DNA from: UBA2136 sp963974105
GTDB taxonomy: Bacteria > Pseudomonadota > Alphaproteobacteria > UBA2136
Direction of reading: 5' to 3'
Assembly (NCBI GenBank): GCA_963974105.1
Contig: CAXBBG010000006.1
Location: 41,944 to 105,943 of the forward strand
Length of the DNA stretch: 64,000 bases
In this document: piece by piece, positions 24,169 to 31,833 of the stretch
Numbering within the stretch: position 1 is the first letter of the stretch
How the letters are laid out: every line of letters starts with the position of its first letter
Made by a program: the position numbers and the translations under genes
Notes under the pieces: generated by a model
What the model was told of the DNA's origin: nothing
The model's database searches: none
Seen by the model: the letters and a program-made list of their open reading frames with translations, nothing else

Positions 24169-25176
24169 CTATTGTATCTGGCGATGGTTCTGTTTTTTTT
24201 CAGCGCTATGATTGATGATGGGCGCTGTTGTTTGCTCCGTTTTTACAGTGACAGGTTTCTTTTTTTGAAGGGGGGCTATATCAGCTTTTTTTTTAATAGA
24301 GGGGGTTGTTGATTTGCTTTTAATGGGAAAGGTCGGTTCAGGTTCTTCCCAGCCCTTCGGTGCAGGTGCTTTTAAAAAGATACCGCGTGATACTTCGTGC
24401 TGTATGGTTGGTTGAACGGCTTCTTTTTGTGGTAATTCTTCTTGCACAAGCTTAATGAGTGGTGTGTTGTCAGATGTTAATGAGGTGTCTGGTTTTGATG
24501 CGTTTTCAATGATGTTAATGTAAACATCGCCAGTGCTTGTTTCAAATTCAGGTAATGAAATAATAGGGCTCATCATATTGTTTTTGGTATAATGCGCTTT
24601 AAGGTCTTTTTTAAGCTGCATCATTAAAACTAAAGAATAAGGCTGGTTTACATAACTATCGGCTATGCTTAAAATACCTTCATGTGGTGCGGTGATATTG
24701 CCTGTGAAATTAATCGCACCAATGAGCGCGGTATCTTGTGTTTTTTTATGAAAGCTATAGGGCTCCTTAATAAAAATGTGCAGCTTTTGAGAGCCTATTT
24801 TGGGAAGCTGTATGCTAACCTTTGCATTTTTCATGTCTTGAGAGGCGTAATATTTAGAAATTGTATCGCTGATGTTTTTTATATCCAGCATGCCTATTTC
24901 TTTACCAATATATTGGTTGTTTATGTTTTGAAGCGTGTCGCTATCCATTAAGCTTTTTCCGCCATGTACAACAATACCTTGAAGGTTGAAGGTGTAACTG
25001 TTTTCATAAGTAGTTGCATCGTCTAAGGCATGTGTGCCGCTGCTAAAAAATACACTTGTTAGGCTAATGAGTGCGCTAAAAAGAGGCAGGTTTTTTCCGC
25101 GATTAGGGCGCAATGGAATGCGCAGATCTGTGTGATCTGTTGTGTTGTTCAAGTGCCATTTGTTTTTTGACGTCAT
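24169..25176 (-). CDS. Secreted POTRA-domain protein with Pro/Lys-rich tail
   Basis: A 335-residue exported protein. A basic N-region and hydrophobic stretch (LPLFSALISLTSVFFSSG, then THALDD) form a signal peptide of about 50 residues. A POTRA-like domain follows (YTFNLQGIVVHGGKSLMDSD through the IKNISDTISKYYASQ helix to IFIKEP), then a second related segment (about 145-230). The last 100 residues are Pro, Lys and Thr rich without structure. POTRA domains chaperone substrates of Omp85/two-partner-secretion barrels. Here the barrel is the next gene, which lacks its own start and signal. The ORF ends RQIQ-stop just after an A8 tract. The frame that would join the two proteins is reached by one extra A. 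Confidence 0.68.
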   Translation of the reverse strand: MTSKNKWHLNNTTDHTDLRIPLRPNRGKNLPLFSALISLTSVFFSSGTHALDDATTYENSYTFNLQGIVVHGGKSLMDSDTLQNINNQYIGKEIGMLDIKNISDTISKYYASQDMKNAKVSIQLPKIGSQKLHIFIKEPYSFHKKTQDTALIGAINFTGNITAPHEGILSIADSYVNQPYSLVLMMQLKKDLKAHYTKNNMMSPIISLPEFETSTGDVYINIIENASKPDTSLTSDNTPLIKLVQEELPQKEAVQPTIQHEVSRGIFLKAPAPKGWEEPEPTFPIKSKSTTPSIKKKADIAPLQKKKPVTVKTEQTTAPIINHSAEKKQNHRQIQ

Positions 25177-25420
25177 GGCTTTAATATAACACGTGCTGTA
25201 AGCGAAGTAATGATTGGATGTTTTGTTTGGCTAAAAGTGGCTATATACGCCATGTAGGGCGGTGTTATTCATGTCACAAAAATACCTTTTTTGAGCATTT
25301 GTTCTTTATATTTATCTGGTTGCGCTTGTAATCGTGCTGTAAGTGGCATATATTATTTAGGCAGATGTTATATTTTAATTACCGTTTATCCCATATCCTA
25401 CACCCATTGGAGGTTTCTTT

Positions 25421-25681
25421 ATGAAAGTAACTCAAATTGATAAAGCCACGGTATTGCGTGACAGAAAGCAGCGAAGCTTTGTTGTCTTTAGCCCTGTTCA
25501 TGGCGTTCATCATAGCATTGTTGTGCCCAATGATGTTAAGCCTTGCGTTTTAGCTGAATTTAAAGATCCAAGTGAAGTTGACGTTGATATGCCTTACTAC
25601 GAAAACGTAGACGACGCTGATTTGCGTGAGGCCTTGTTGGTTCAGGCAATTGCCGCCACGGATATTCTTGTAAAGTCTTGA
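25421..25681 (+). CDS. Conserved-looking small protein of unknown function
   Basis: An 86-residue soluble acidic protein I do not recognise. The ATG is preceded by a clear GGAGG site 8 bases upstream. The composition is globular rather than low-complexity: VFSPVHGVHHSIVVPNDVK in the middle and an acidic C-terminal third (DADLREALLVQAIAATD). It has no signal or membrane segment. It is a single-gene unit with its own terminator, just upstream of tRNA-Trp. Confidence 0.65.
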   Translation: MKVTQIDKATVLRDRKQRSFVVFSPVHGVHHSIVVPNDVKPCVLAEFKDPSEVDVDMPYYENVDDADLREALLVQAIAATDILVKS

Positions 25682-25696
25682 AATCGATATAATTGA

Positions 25697-25732
25697 AAAA
25701 AGAGTGGTTTTTACCGCTCTTTTTCTTTTTTT
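25697..25732 (+). terminator. Rho-independent terminator
   Basis: AAAAAGAGTGG...CCGCTCTTTTT hairpin followed by a T-rich tract, 16 bases after the small protein. Confidence 0.75.
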
Positions 25733-25849
25733 CTTTGCAAAAGGAAAAGAGTTGGTGTAGAAATAAACAAGAGGCCCAAGTAGGGGTCTTTTTTTAAGGT
25801 TGATATTTTTTTAAATAATGATTATATATCTCCTTAATAACACCTTTGT

Positions 25850-25925
25850 AGGGGTATAGCTCAGTTGGTAGAGCACTGGTCTCCAAAACCAGGTGTCGAT
25901 GGTTCGAGTCCTTCTACCCCTGCCA
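25850..25925 (+). tRNA. tRNA-Trp (CCA anticodon)
   Basis: A 76-base cloverleaf with the terminal CCA encoded. The acceptor stem is AGGGGTA/TACCCCT, the D-arm is AGCTCAGTTGGTAGAGC, and the anticodon stem CTGGT/ACCAG encloses loop CTCCAAA with anticodon CCA at 25883-25885. The T-arm contains GGTTCGAGTCC. Its place upstream of secE-nusG is conserved in many proteobacteria; tuf, often also present there, is absent. Confidence 0.97.
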
Positions 25926-25958
25926 TTTTTTATAAACTTAGGTGAAAGAAAATGTTAT

Positions 25959-26528
25959 ATGGCGCAGACAACGGTTTATTTGTTAAGGCAAGCGGAAACA
26001 GTTCCCGAGAGTGGGATTGAAAATGCAGATTGGGAGCTTTCTTCAGAGGGTTCACTTCAAGCACGTGATGTTTTTTATAAATTAAAAGATCTCGGTATTG
26101 AGGTTGTGTATTCTAGCCCGTATAAACGTGCAATTTCAACGGTTAAGCCGTTTGCACTAAATTCAAATTCGCCTATCCTTCTTGATGAAGGCTTTCGTGA
26201 GCTGAACGCTGTGAGTGAGTATCTTGCACCAGCTGATTTTCAAGAATTGTCTAAAAAAATGTGGGATGATGTTACTTTTTCACCAGAGGGCGGTGAGTCT
26301 ATACGTGAGTGTCAATTGCGTTTTATGGCGGCTCTTAACAAGGTGGCAAAAGAGCATGCGGGGCGAACAATTTTAATTTGTACACATGGTATGCCTATTG
26401 GCGCAGTATTAAAGGTTTTTGATAACGCTTTTGGTTACGATGATTGGACAAGAATAAAGATGCCAGACGTTTTTAAGTTGGTTTCAGATGGTGAAACAGG
26501 CGACTGGGATAAAAGTTATACTTTTTAA
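25959..26528 (+). CDS. Histidine-phosphatase-fold protein lacking the catalytic histidine
   Basis: A 189-residue member of the phosphoglycerate-mutase/SixA-like superfamily. It begins TTVYLLRQAET where active members have LLRHGET, so the phospho-accepting His is Gln11 (codon CAA). The other conserved parts are kept: SSPYKRAISTVKPF (second Arg), the Glu region SPEGGESIREC, and ICTHGMPIGAV with the second catalytic His. It is therefore probably a pseudo-phosphatase or has changed chemistry. The start is ATG 25959, preceded by a GGTGAAAG-type site; an earlier in-frame codon lies inside tRNA-Trp and is rejected. It is followed 17 bases later by secE, an unusual partner. Confidence 0.82.
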   Translation: MAQTTVYLLRQAETVPESGIENADWELSSEGSLQARDVFYKLKDLGIEVVYSSPYKRAISTVKPFALNSNSPILLDEGFRELNAVSEYLAPADFQELSKKMWDDVTFSPEGGESIRECQLRFMAALNKVAKEHAGRTILICTHGMPIGAVLKVFDNAFGYDDWTRIKMPDVFKLVSDGETGDWDKSYTF

Positions 26529-26545
26529 TTTAAAGGGATAAGTAA

Positions 26546-26731
26546 ATGAATGTGATGCGTTATTTACGCGAAGTGCGTGCAGAAACAGCCAAGATAACTT
26601 GGCCTGACATGCGTTCAACAAGGTTGATGACCTTGGGTGTTACTGTGTTGGTGTTTTTTATAGCCGCATATTTGTGGGTAGTTGACTTGGGGTTAAACCA
26701 AGTTGTTCATATGATAATTGGAGCAGAATAA
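26546..26731 (+). CDS. secE: Preprotein translocase subunit SecE
   Basis: A 61-residue single-span SecE of the short bacterial type. The amphipathic cytoplasmic helix contains the conserved YLREVRAETAKITWPDMRST, and one transmembrane helix follows (about residues 33-52). It clamps the two halves of SecY in the inner membrane. It has an AAAGGGA ribosome site. The nusG start lies 2 bases after its stop, so the two are coupled. Confidence 0.96.
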   Translation: MNVMRYLREVRAETAKITWPDMRSTRLMTLGVTVLVFFIAAYLWVVDLGLNQVVHMIIGAE

Positions 26732-26732
26732 A

Positions 26733-27362
26733 ATGGTAGATAAGAGTCAGACAGCTGAAGTGGAAGCGGTAGAAACAGCGGTTCCTGCTGAAACTAAAAA
26801 AGCAGCAAAGGGCGCAAAGCCTGCTAAACGTGCACGTTGGTATGTTATCCAAGCACGTAGTAACTATGAAAAACGCGTTCAATCTGCGATTAAAGAGCAG
26901 GCGTTGATGACGGGTCTTGACAAGCTTATTGAAGATGTCGTTATTCCTGTTGAGCAAGTTGTAGAAGTTAAAAAAGGCGTGAAAGTTAAGTCTGAGCGTA
27001 AATTCTACCCTGGTTACGTTTTAGTTAAAGCTCAAATGACGGATGAAGTGTGGATTCTTATTAAAGGTACAACACACGTGATTGGCTTTATTGGTGCTGA
27101 AAGCGGCCGTAAGCCTCTTCCTATTTCAAATGCTGAAGCTGATCGTATGCTTAAGCAAATGGAAGAAGGTGTTGAAACTGAACGCACAGTGATGGATATT
27201 GAAGTGGGTCAAGAGATCCGTGTTCTTGAAGGTCCGTTTGCAACATTCCAAGGATTGGTTGAAGGTGTTGATGAGGAAACTCAGAAGATTAGTGTTTCTG
27301 TTTCTATCTTTGGCCGTACAACTCCAATTGAGTTGGATTACGTTCAAATCGAAAAATTATAA
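26733..27362 (+). CDS. nusG: Transcription termination/antitermination factor NusG
   Basis: A 209-residue NusG. An alphaproteobacterial-style charged N-terminal extension (residues 1-32, Ala/Glu/Lys-rich) precedes the NGN domain (RWYVIQARSNYEKRV, then KFYPGYVLVKAQMTDEVW) and the C-terminal KOW domain (VGQEIRVLEGPFATFQGLVE). It binds RNA polymerase and links it to Rho or the ribosome. The start is ATG 26733, nine bases after GGAG; a TTG five codons upstream lies inside secE. A strong terminator follows, so secE-nusG is separated from the ribosomal protein genes. Confidence 0.97.
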   Translation: MVDKSQTAEVEAVETAVPAETKKAAKGAKPAKRARWYVIQARSNYEKRVQSAIKEQALMTGLDKLIEDVVIPVEQVVEVKKGVKVKSERKFYPGYVLVKAQMTDEVWILIKGTTHVIGFIGAESGRKPLPISNAEADRMLKQMEEGVETERTVMDIEVGQEIRVLEGPFATFQGLVEGVDEETQKISVSVSIFGRTTPIELDYVQIEKL

Positions 27363-27380
27363 GCTTTGCTTAGAAATTTT

Positions 27381-27408
27381 ACAGGTGCTTCGGCGCCTGT
27401 TTTTTTTG
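27381..27408 (+). terminator. Rho-independent terminator of secE-nusG
   Basis: ACAGGTGC-TTCG-GCGCCTGT with a tetraloop and eight T. Confidence 0.93.
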
Positions 27409-27413
27409 CCTAT

Positions 27414-27447
27414 AAAAAAACACCCTATCAAATTGATAGGGTGTTTT
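27414..27447. terminator. Bidirectional terminator
   Basis: AAAAAACACCCTATCAA / TTGATAGGGTGTTTTT inverted repeat. It mainly serves the convergent minus-strand gene. Confidence 0.88.
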
Positions 27448-27454
27448 TGCGTTG

Positions 27455-28120
27455 TTACTTTTTGTGCTCGTCGTCTTTATTGTCTTTGTCGATATCTTTC
27501 CAGTTTTTATCCTGATCTTTTTGGAATATTTTACCAAAAGCTTTGGCGAGGTTTTGCCATAGTTTGAATATGTTTTTACCAGTGCCTTGTATAACGTTTT
27601 TAAATGTTGTTAATATAAAAACAAAAAGATACCACTGCCAAAACATGCCCCATCCGGCAAGTTGGTTGATGTGATCTGAAAGGTTTGGTCTATAGCCTTT
27701 GATTTGAAGCCATTGCCTGAAAGTCATGGCACTCATATCTTCTTTTGCATATGCGGTCTCAAGTTCGGCCTTGTTGGCTTTTACGTAAGCTGTCTTGCTT
27801 CTGTCTAGTTTGTTCCAGCGGTAGCGTGCGTGGACAAAGCCAATGCAAAGATGTGCCGTGACAATAAACACTTGGTAGCCAACGGTAAGTGCTGTGAGTG
27901 AAAGCTGTTCGCCAGCGACTTTAAAGCTAAAATTTTGAATGGCATCGCCATAAAAGAAGATGAGGACATAAGGTGCGAAGAACCAGATGAGCCAAAGTAT
28001 GCCAGCTGCTAATTTACCTGCTTTTGAGCCGCCTTCGTGTGAGGGCGCGAAAAGCCAAGTAAAGAGCTTATATGTCATCACTATGACGGCGATGATAATG
28101 ATAATGCGTAAAATAAGCAT
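27455..28120 (-). CDS. Inner-membrane protein of unknown function
   Basis: A 221-residue protein with about four hydrophobic segments: residues 2-24, 36-58, about 75-95, and a Trp/Phe-rich one near 160-180 (AGWGMFWQWYLFVFILTTF). The C-terminal tail is strongly charged and repetitive in Lys and Asp (DQDKNWKDIDKDNKDDEHKK). I do not recognise a family. It is divergently oriented to the ribosomal genes and followed on the same strand by the M50-like gene with 108 bases between them. Confidence 0.65.
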   Translation of the reverse strand: MLILRIIIIIAVIVMTYKLFTWLFAPSHEGGSKAGKLAAGILWLIWFFAPYVLIFFYGDAIQNFSFKVAGEQLSLTALTVGYQVFIVTAHLCIGFVHARYRWNKLDRSKTAYVKANKAELETAYAKEDMSAMTFRQWLQIKGYRPNLSDHINQLAGWGMFWQWYLFVFILTTFKNVIQGTGKNIFKLWQNLAKAFGKIFQKDQDKNWKDIDKDNKDDEHKK

Positions 28121-28228
28121 GGTGTGAACCTCCTGTGAGGTGTGTGATGTAAAAGGAATGAGGTGCTTCAGTAGAAGTTATTGTTTGTATATATACTTTT
28201 ATTTGTCGGGGGTGTCAATCTACCTTTG

Positions 28229-28912
28229 TTAGAGGTAAGGTAGCCACGATACGTTATGAACAAGGCGTTCTGAAGCGGGGATTGTGATTTGCCATAACCA
28301 GAAGGTCACGGCGAGGGCATAGGCAAGCCACCCAAGTATCCATACACCTTCTGGGAATATGAGTGTAATATCTGCGAGGTCGGCACCGTCACCTACGTGC
28401 TTGCCATCTATAAGGTTGAGTGGGGCGCTGATGGCACTTTGTACCACGTATATGCCGTAAAACTCTATGGCGTATGCAGGGAAGTTTGTTTCGGGTATAA
28501 GTGTCGGTATCCAAAATATCAGTGCCATGATGATCATAATGAGTAGTGTTTTAAGGTTGCGTACCCAAAGTAGCGTTGCAACGCCGAGTGTGCCTATAAG
28601 GAAATATAAGAGGAATATGTCATTGTTTGTGCTGAGTGACCAGCCTGCAAGGTAAATGACGGCGCCCCAAGTGACAGCGCCTGAATAGCCTGCGAGTAGA
28701 GTGGGGATACGCCACCCACCGTAAGTGCTGCAGCAACCTGCACCGTTAAATTCTAAAGTAATGCGATGAATGCGGCCAAAGGTTAAAATGCAAGCAATGC
28801 CGTGGCTGATTTCGTGAAAGAATGTTTCCATCCACTGAAAAGGGTAGCGCAGGGGGGTGCGTGAAATAACAATGGCAATCGTAAGCATGCTAAAGAAATA
28901 AAATTGTTCCAT
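28229..28912 (-). CDS. M50-type membrane metallopeptidase-like protein
   Basis: A 227-residue polytopic membrane protein with the zinc-binding motif FHEISHG (HExxH) at about residue 33, inside a hydrophobic context as in the M50B group. A second polar segment, LNLIDGKHVGDGADLADIT, may supply the third ligand (Asp), as in the NxxPxxxxDG region of site-2 proteases. About six membrane segments follow. The presumed activity is intramembrane peptide cleavage. The substrate is unknown and no anti-sigma factor lies nearby. Confidence 0.72.
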   Translation of the reverse strand: MEQFYFFSMLTIAIVISRTPLRYPFQWMETFFHEISHGIACILTFGRIHRITLEFNGAGCCSTYGGWRIPTLLAGYSGAVTWGAVIYLAGWSLSTNNDIFLLYFLIGTLGVATLLWVRNLKTLLIMIIMALIFWIPTLIPETNFPAYAIEFYGIYVVQSAISAPLNLIDGKHVGDGADLADITLIFPEGVWILGWLAYALAVTFWLWQITIPASERLVHNVSWLPYL

Positions 28913-29241
28913 TGTTGATTGAATTCCCTTTGTTGGCGCATGGTTTGTTTTTGCTTGTGCTCAGTATAACAATAAAAGGGGGGTGTTTTGCCAGTTATTT
29001 CTTTTTAAAATATACGGTTGTATGCGTCTAAGTTATAAAGTTCTTGTGATTTAAGGTTAAACTGTTTACTATTTTGGGATGTAAAAATGCATCGTAAAAA
29101 AAATAAAAAAAATGATAAAAATTTAAAAGAAAACTTTACAGGGGTGCTGTTACGTGTTAATAGCTGACTGTTGTTATAGGTTCCGTCTCTTTGAAATGGG
29201 GCTTTTAACGTTAACTAATGTAAAAACTGGAGTATTAAAAA
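28913..29241 (+). promoter_or_regulatory. Upstream region and leader of the rplK operon
   Basis: 329 bases without a supported gene between the divergent M50-like gene and rplK. It must hold the promoters of both. It contains a very A-rich stretch (29095-29130). A 26-codon lysine-rich frame at 29087 was considered and not accepted. I did not find an unambiguous -35/-10 pair. Confidence 0.45.
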
Positions 29242-29676
29242 ATGGCGAAAAAAATTATTGGTTATATTAAACTCCAGGTACCTGCAGGTGGCGCTAATCC
29301 TAGCCCTCCAGTAGGTCCAGCCCTCGGTCAAAAGGGTCTTAACATTATGGAATTCTGTAAAGCTTTCAACGCTGCTACTCAAGAACTTGAGAAAGGTGCT
29401 CCGGTACCTGTGATTATTACAGCTTTCGATGATCGTACATTTACTTTTGAGATGAAAACGCCACCTGCAAGCTTCTTGCTTCGCAAAGCGGCTAAAATCG
29501 CAAAAGGACACGGCGCACCAAACTCTGGTGCCGGTACAGTCGGTAAGGTGAATCGCAAGCAGTTGGAAGAAATTGCAACTATCAAAATGAAAGATCTTAA
29601 TGCAAATGATATGGACGCAGCTGTGAAAATTATCGCAGGTAGCGCACACGCTATGGGGCTTGCAGTAATCGACTAA
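29242..29676 (+). CDS. rplK: 50S ribosomal protein L11
   Basis: A 144-residue L11 of normal size. The start is MAKKIIGYIKLQVPAGGANP, then the conserved PPVGPALGQKGLNIMEFCKAFN and the C-terminal rRNA-binding domain with MKMKDLNA-like IKMKDLNANDMDAAVK. It binds the GTPase-associated region of 23S rRNA and is needed for the RelA stringent response. It is first in the rplKA unit, with 76 bases to rplA. Confidence 0.98.
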   Translation: MAKKIIGYIKLQVPAGGANPSPPVGPALGQKGLNIMEFCKAFNAATQELEKGAPVPVIITAFDDRTFTFEMKTPPASFLLRKAAKIAKGHGAPNSGAGTVGKVNRKQLEEIATIKMKDLNANDMDAAVKIIAGSAHAMGLAVID

Positions 29677-29752
29677 AGATTACTGTGAGTTTCTCGCAAT
29701 TATTTGTGAGGTTGTTTAATATAACTACAATTAAAGTAGGAGAGCGTCAAAA

Positions 29753-30448
29753 ATGGCAAAGCTCGCTAAAAGAATCAAGACTTTCACTGAAACTGTAGAT
29801 CGCGAAAAGATTTACGATTTAGGTGAGGCAGTTGAAACACTATTAGGTTGTCAAAGTGCAAAATTTGATGAGTCTGTAGAAGTTTCATATAATTTAAACT
29901 TGGACCCGCGTCACGCGGACCAAATGCTACGTGGTACAATTGTACTACCACACGGAACAGGTAAAACTGTACGTATTGCTGTATTCGCTAAGGGCGATGC
30001 AGTTGCAGAAGCTAAAAAAGCTGGTGCAGACGTTGTTGGTGGTGATGATTTGGCTGCGAAGGTTAAAGGTGGTTTCCTTGACTTCGATGTCGTGGTTGCA
30101 GCGCCTGACTGTATGCCTATCGTTGGTCAACTTGGTAAAATCCTTGGACCAAAAGGTTTGATGCCAAACCCTAAATTGGGTACGGTAACACCAAACGTAG
30201 CAAAAGCTATTGAAGATATTCGTGCTGGTATGGTTGAATTCCGCACAGAGAAGAACGGTATCGTTCACACTCTAGTTGGTAAAAAATCATTCGGTAAAGA
30301 TAAGCTTGTAGATAACATTAAAGCGTTGACTGCACGCGTTAAGGCTGACAAGCCTTCTGGCGCTAAAGGTCAGTACATTCTGAAAATGAATGTAACGTCT
30401 ACAATGGGGCCTGGCATTAAAGTTAGCTCGGCTTCTGTAGAAGCTTAA
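29753..30448 (+). CDS. rplA: 50S ribosomal protein L1
   Basis: A 231-residue L1: NLNLDPRHADQMLRGTIVLP, GKTVRIAVFAKG, the signature region GKILGPKGLMPNPKLGTVT, and the C-terminal YILKMNVTSTMGPGIKV. It forms the L1 stalk and, as known in other bacteria, represses its own operon by binding the mRNA leader. It has an AGGAGAG ribosome site. The L10 leader follows. Confidence 0.98.
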   Translation: MAKLAKRIKTFTETVDREKIYDLGEAVETLLGCQSAKFDESVEVSYNLNLDPRHADQMLRGTIVLPHGTGKTVRIAVFAKGDAVAEAKKAGADVVGGDDLAAKVKGGFLDFDVVVAAPDCMPIVGQLGKILGPKGLMPNPKLGTVTPNVAKAIEDIRAGMVEFRTEKNGIVHTLVGKKSFGKDKLVDNIKALTARVKADKPSGAKGQYILKMNVTSTMGPGIKVSSASVEA

Positions 30449-30694
30449 AGAAATTCGTCGTTAGGGTCTTTGGACCCTAGTGATGATTGGTTGTTTGTTC
30501 TTTGAATAAATAACCTACCTGTTGAAGATAGGCGGTGAGGGGGTTGAATCCTTCGTAATCAATACTTATGTATTATCCGTCCGAGACAGTGACACAATTT
30601 TTTGATTACAAAAAAGTATGTCATGAATCAACAGGTGAACATGGGATGAGTTTAGAGAATGGTCTCTAAATTCAAATACTAAAGGAGAAATCTT
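30449..30694 (+). promoter_or_regulatory. rplJ leader: rplJ leader (probable L10/L12 autoregulatory leader)
   Basis: 246 bases between rplA and rplJ with no reading frame. It begins with a hairpin (TTAGGGTC-TTTG-GACCCTAG, 30461-30480) that lacks a T-run, followed by a structured region containing ccgtccgagacagtgac near 30577-30593. Its length and position are those of the r-protein L10 leader that binds L10-(L7/L12)4 and represses translation of rplJL. Exact structure was not computed. Confidence 0.6.
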
Positions 30695-31204
30695 ATGGAT
30701 AAAGCTCAAAAGATAGCATTTGTTAAAGAGCTTAGCGAAACACTTAACGGTGTTGAGTCCATTGTTGTTGCTCGCTATGACGGTACTACGGTATCTGAAT
30801 TAGAAGAATTGCGTCATGCAATGCGAGAAGAAGAAGGTGTTGTACGTGTGTGCAAAAACCGTCTTGCTAAAATCGCATTTGAAGGCACACCTTACGTGAA
30901 CTTGGAAGAGTTCATGACAGGTCCTACAATTCTTACAATGGGTACCGACGTTGTTTCTGCTGCAAAAGTAGCCCAAAAGTTCGCCGCAACTCATAAAGCC
31001 TTCGAAATTATCGGTGGTGCTATGGGAACTACGAAGCTTGATCAAGCTGGTGTTGAAGCATTGTCTAAAATGCCATCACTTGACGAAATTCGTGCGACAC
31101 TTCTGGCTACACTTATGGCTCCAGCTTCACAGTTGGTGCGTACAATTAACGAACCGGGCACAAGCTTGGTACGTGTATTGGATGCAAAGTCAAAAGCAGC
31201 GTAA
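30695..31204 (+). CDS. rplJ: 50S ribosomal protein L10
   Basis: A 169-residue L10. The N-terminal rRNA-binding domain (MDKAQKIAFVKELSETLNG through VRVCKNRLAKIAFEG) precedes the C-terminal helix that holds L7/L12 dimers (SQLVRTINEPGTSLVRVLDA). It forms the base of the ribosomal stalk. It has a strong AAAGGAGA site 9 bases upstream. Confidence 0.97.
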   Translation: MDKAQKIAFVKELSETLNGVESIVVARYDGTTVSELEELRHAMREEEGVVRVCKNRLAKIAFEGTPYVNLEEFMTGPTILTMGTDVVSAAKVAQKFAATHKAFEIIGGAMGTTKLDQAGVEALSKMPSLDEIRATLLATLMAPASQLVRTINEPGTSLVRVLDAKSKAA

Positions 31205-31261
31205 CTATTGGAAATCGTTAAATAATTTAACAGACATACTTTTAAATAAAGGAATATTAAA

Positions 31262-31630
31262 ATGGCAGATCTAAATGCAATTAAAGACACACTTTCTACA
31301 CTTACAGTAATGGAAGTAGCTGAACTTGTTAAAACACTTGAAGAAGAGTGGGGCGTAAGCGCTGCAGCGACAGCTGTTGCTGCTGCACCTGCTGCTGGTG
31401 GCGCTGCTGCTGAAGAGAAATCAGAATTCGACGTAATTCTTGCTTCTTTCGGCGACAACAAAATCGGAGCAATTAAGGTTGTTCGCGCAATCACTGGTCT
31501 TGGCTTAAAAGAAGCTAAAGAACTTGTTGAAGCTGCACCTAAAGCAGTTAAAGAAGGTGTTTCTAAAGAAGAAGCTGAAGATGTTAAGAAGCAACTTGAA
31601 GAAGCTGGTGTTACAGTTGAACTTAAATAG
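31262..31630 (+). CDS. rplL: 50S ribosomal protein L7/L12
   Basis: A 122-residue stalk protein. The N-terminal dimerisation domain is followed by an Ala/Gly/Pro hinge (AAPAAGGAAAEEKSEF) and the C-terminal factor-binding domain (FGDNKIGAIKVVRAITGLGL, then KEAKELVEAAPKAVKE). It recruits and activates translational GTPases, including the LepA encoded upstream in this window. It ends in TAG. Confidence 0.98.
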   Translation: MADLNAIKDTLSTLTVMEVAELVKTLEEEWGVSAAATAVAAAPAAGGAAAEEKSEFDVILASFGDNKIGAIKVVRAITGLGLKEAKELVEAAPKAVKEGVSKEEAEDVKKQLEEAGVTVELK

Positions 31631-31659
31631 TTCAATTGAGAATCACTTAGGGAGAAAGT

Positions 31660-31680
31660 CAGCAGTCATTTAGACTGCTG
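31660..31680 (+). promoter_or_regulatory. Hairpin in the rplL-rpoB spacer
   Basis: A perfect 8-bp stem (CAGCAGTC/GACTGCTG) with a 5-base loop and no T-run lies in the 200-base spacer. In E. coli this spacer holds a partial attenuator and an RNase III site that reduce rpoBC relative to the stalk proteins. A similar role is likely but not shown. Confidence 0.5.
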
Positions 31681-31833
31681 GCATTCTGCCGTCTTTGAGG
31701 GTAAAAACTTAAAGATACCACGAAAGAGGTTTTATTTACGCCAAGGTTTGGTTCCTCTTTAAAAAAAATAGAACGCTTAGGCACCATGCAAGATGCATGA
31801 ATGATTATACAACTAGCGCAAAGGTATATGAAT

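Noticed and set aside
25733..25800. A second terminator before tRNA-Trp (gaggcccaagtaggggtcttt).
   Set aside because: The stem is too imperfect to support.
25893..25958. Upstream in-frame extension of the histidine-phosphatase-like gene.
   Set aside because: It lies inside tRNA-Trp; the ATG at 25959 begins the family-conserved sequence and has a ribosome site.
29087..29167. A 26-codon lysine-rich frame (MHRKKNKKNDKN...) in the rplK leader.
   Set aside because: It is mostly an A-rich tract, has no clear ribosome site and gives no recognisable peptide.
30461..30480. Terminator after rplA.
   Set aside because: The hairpin has no T-run and lies at the start of a structured leader, so it was kept as part of the rplJ leader.
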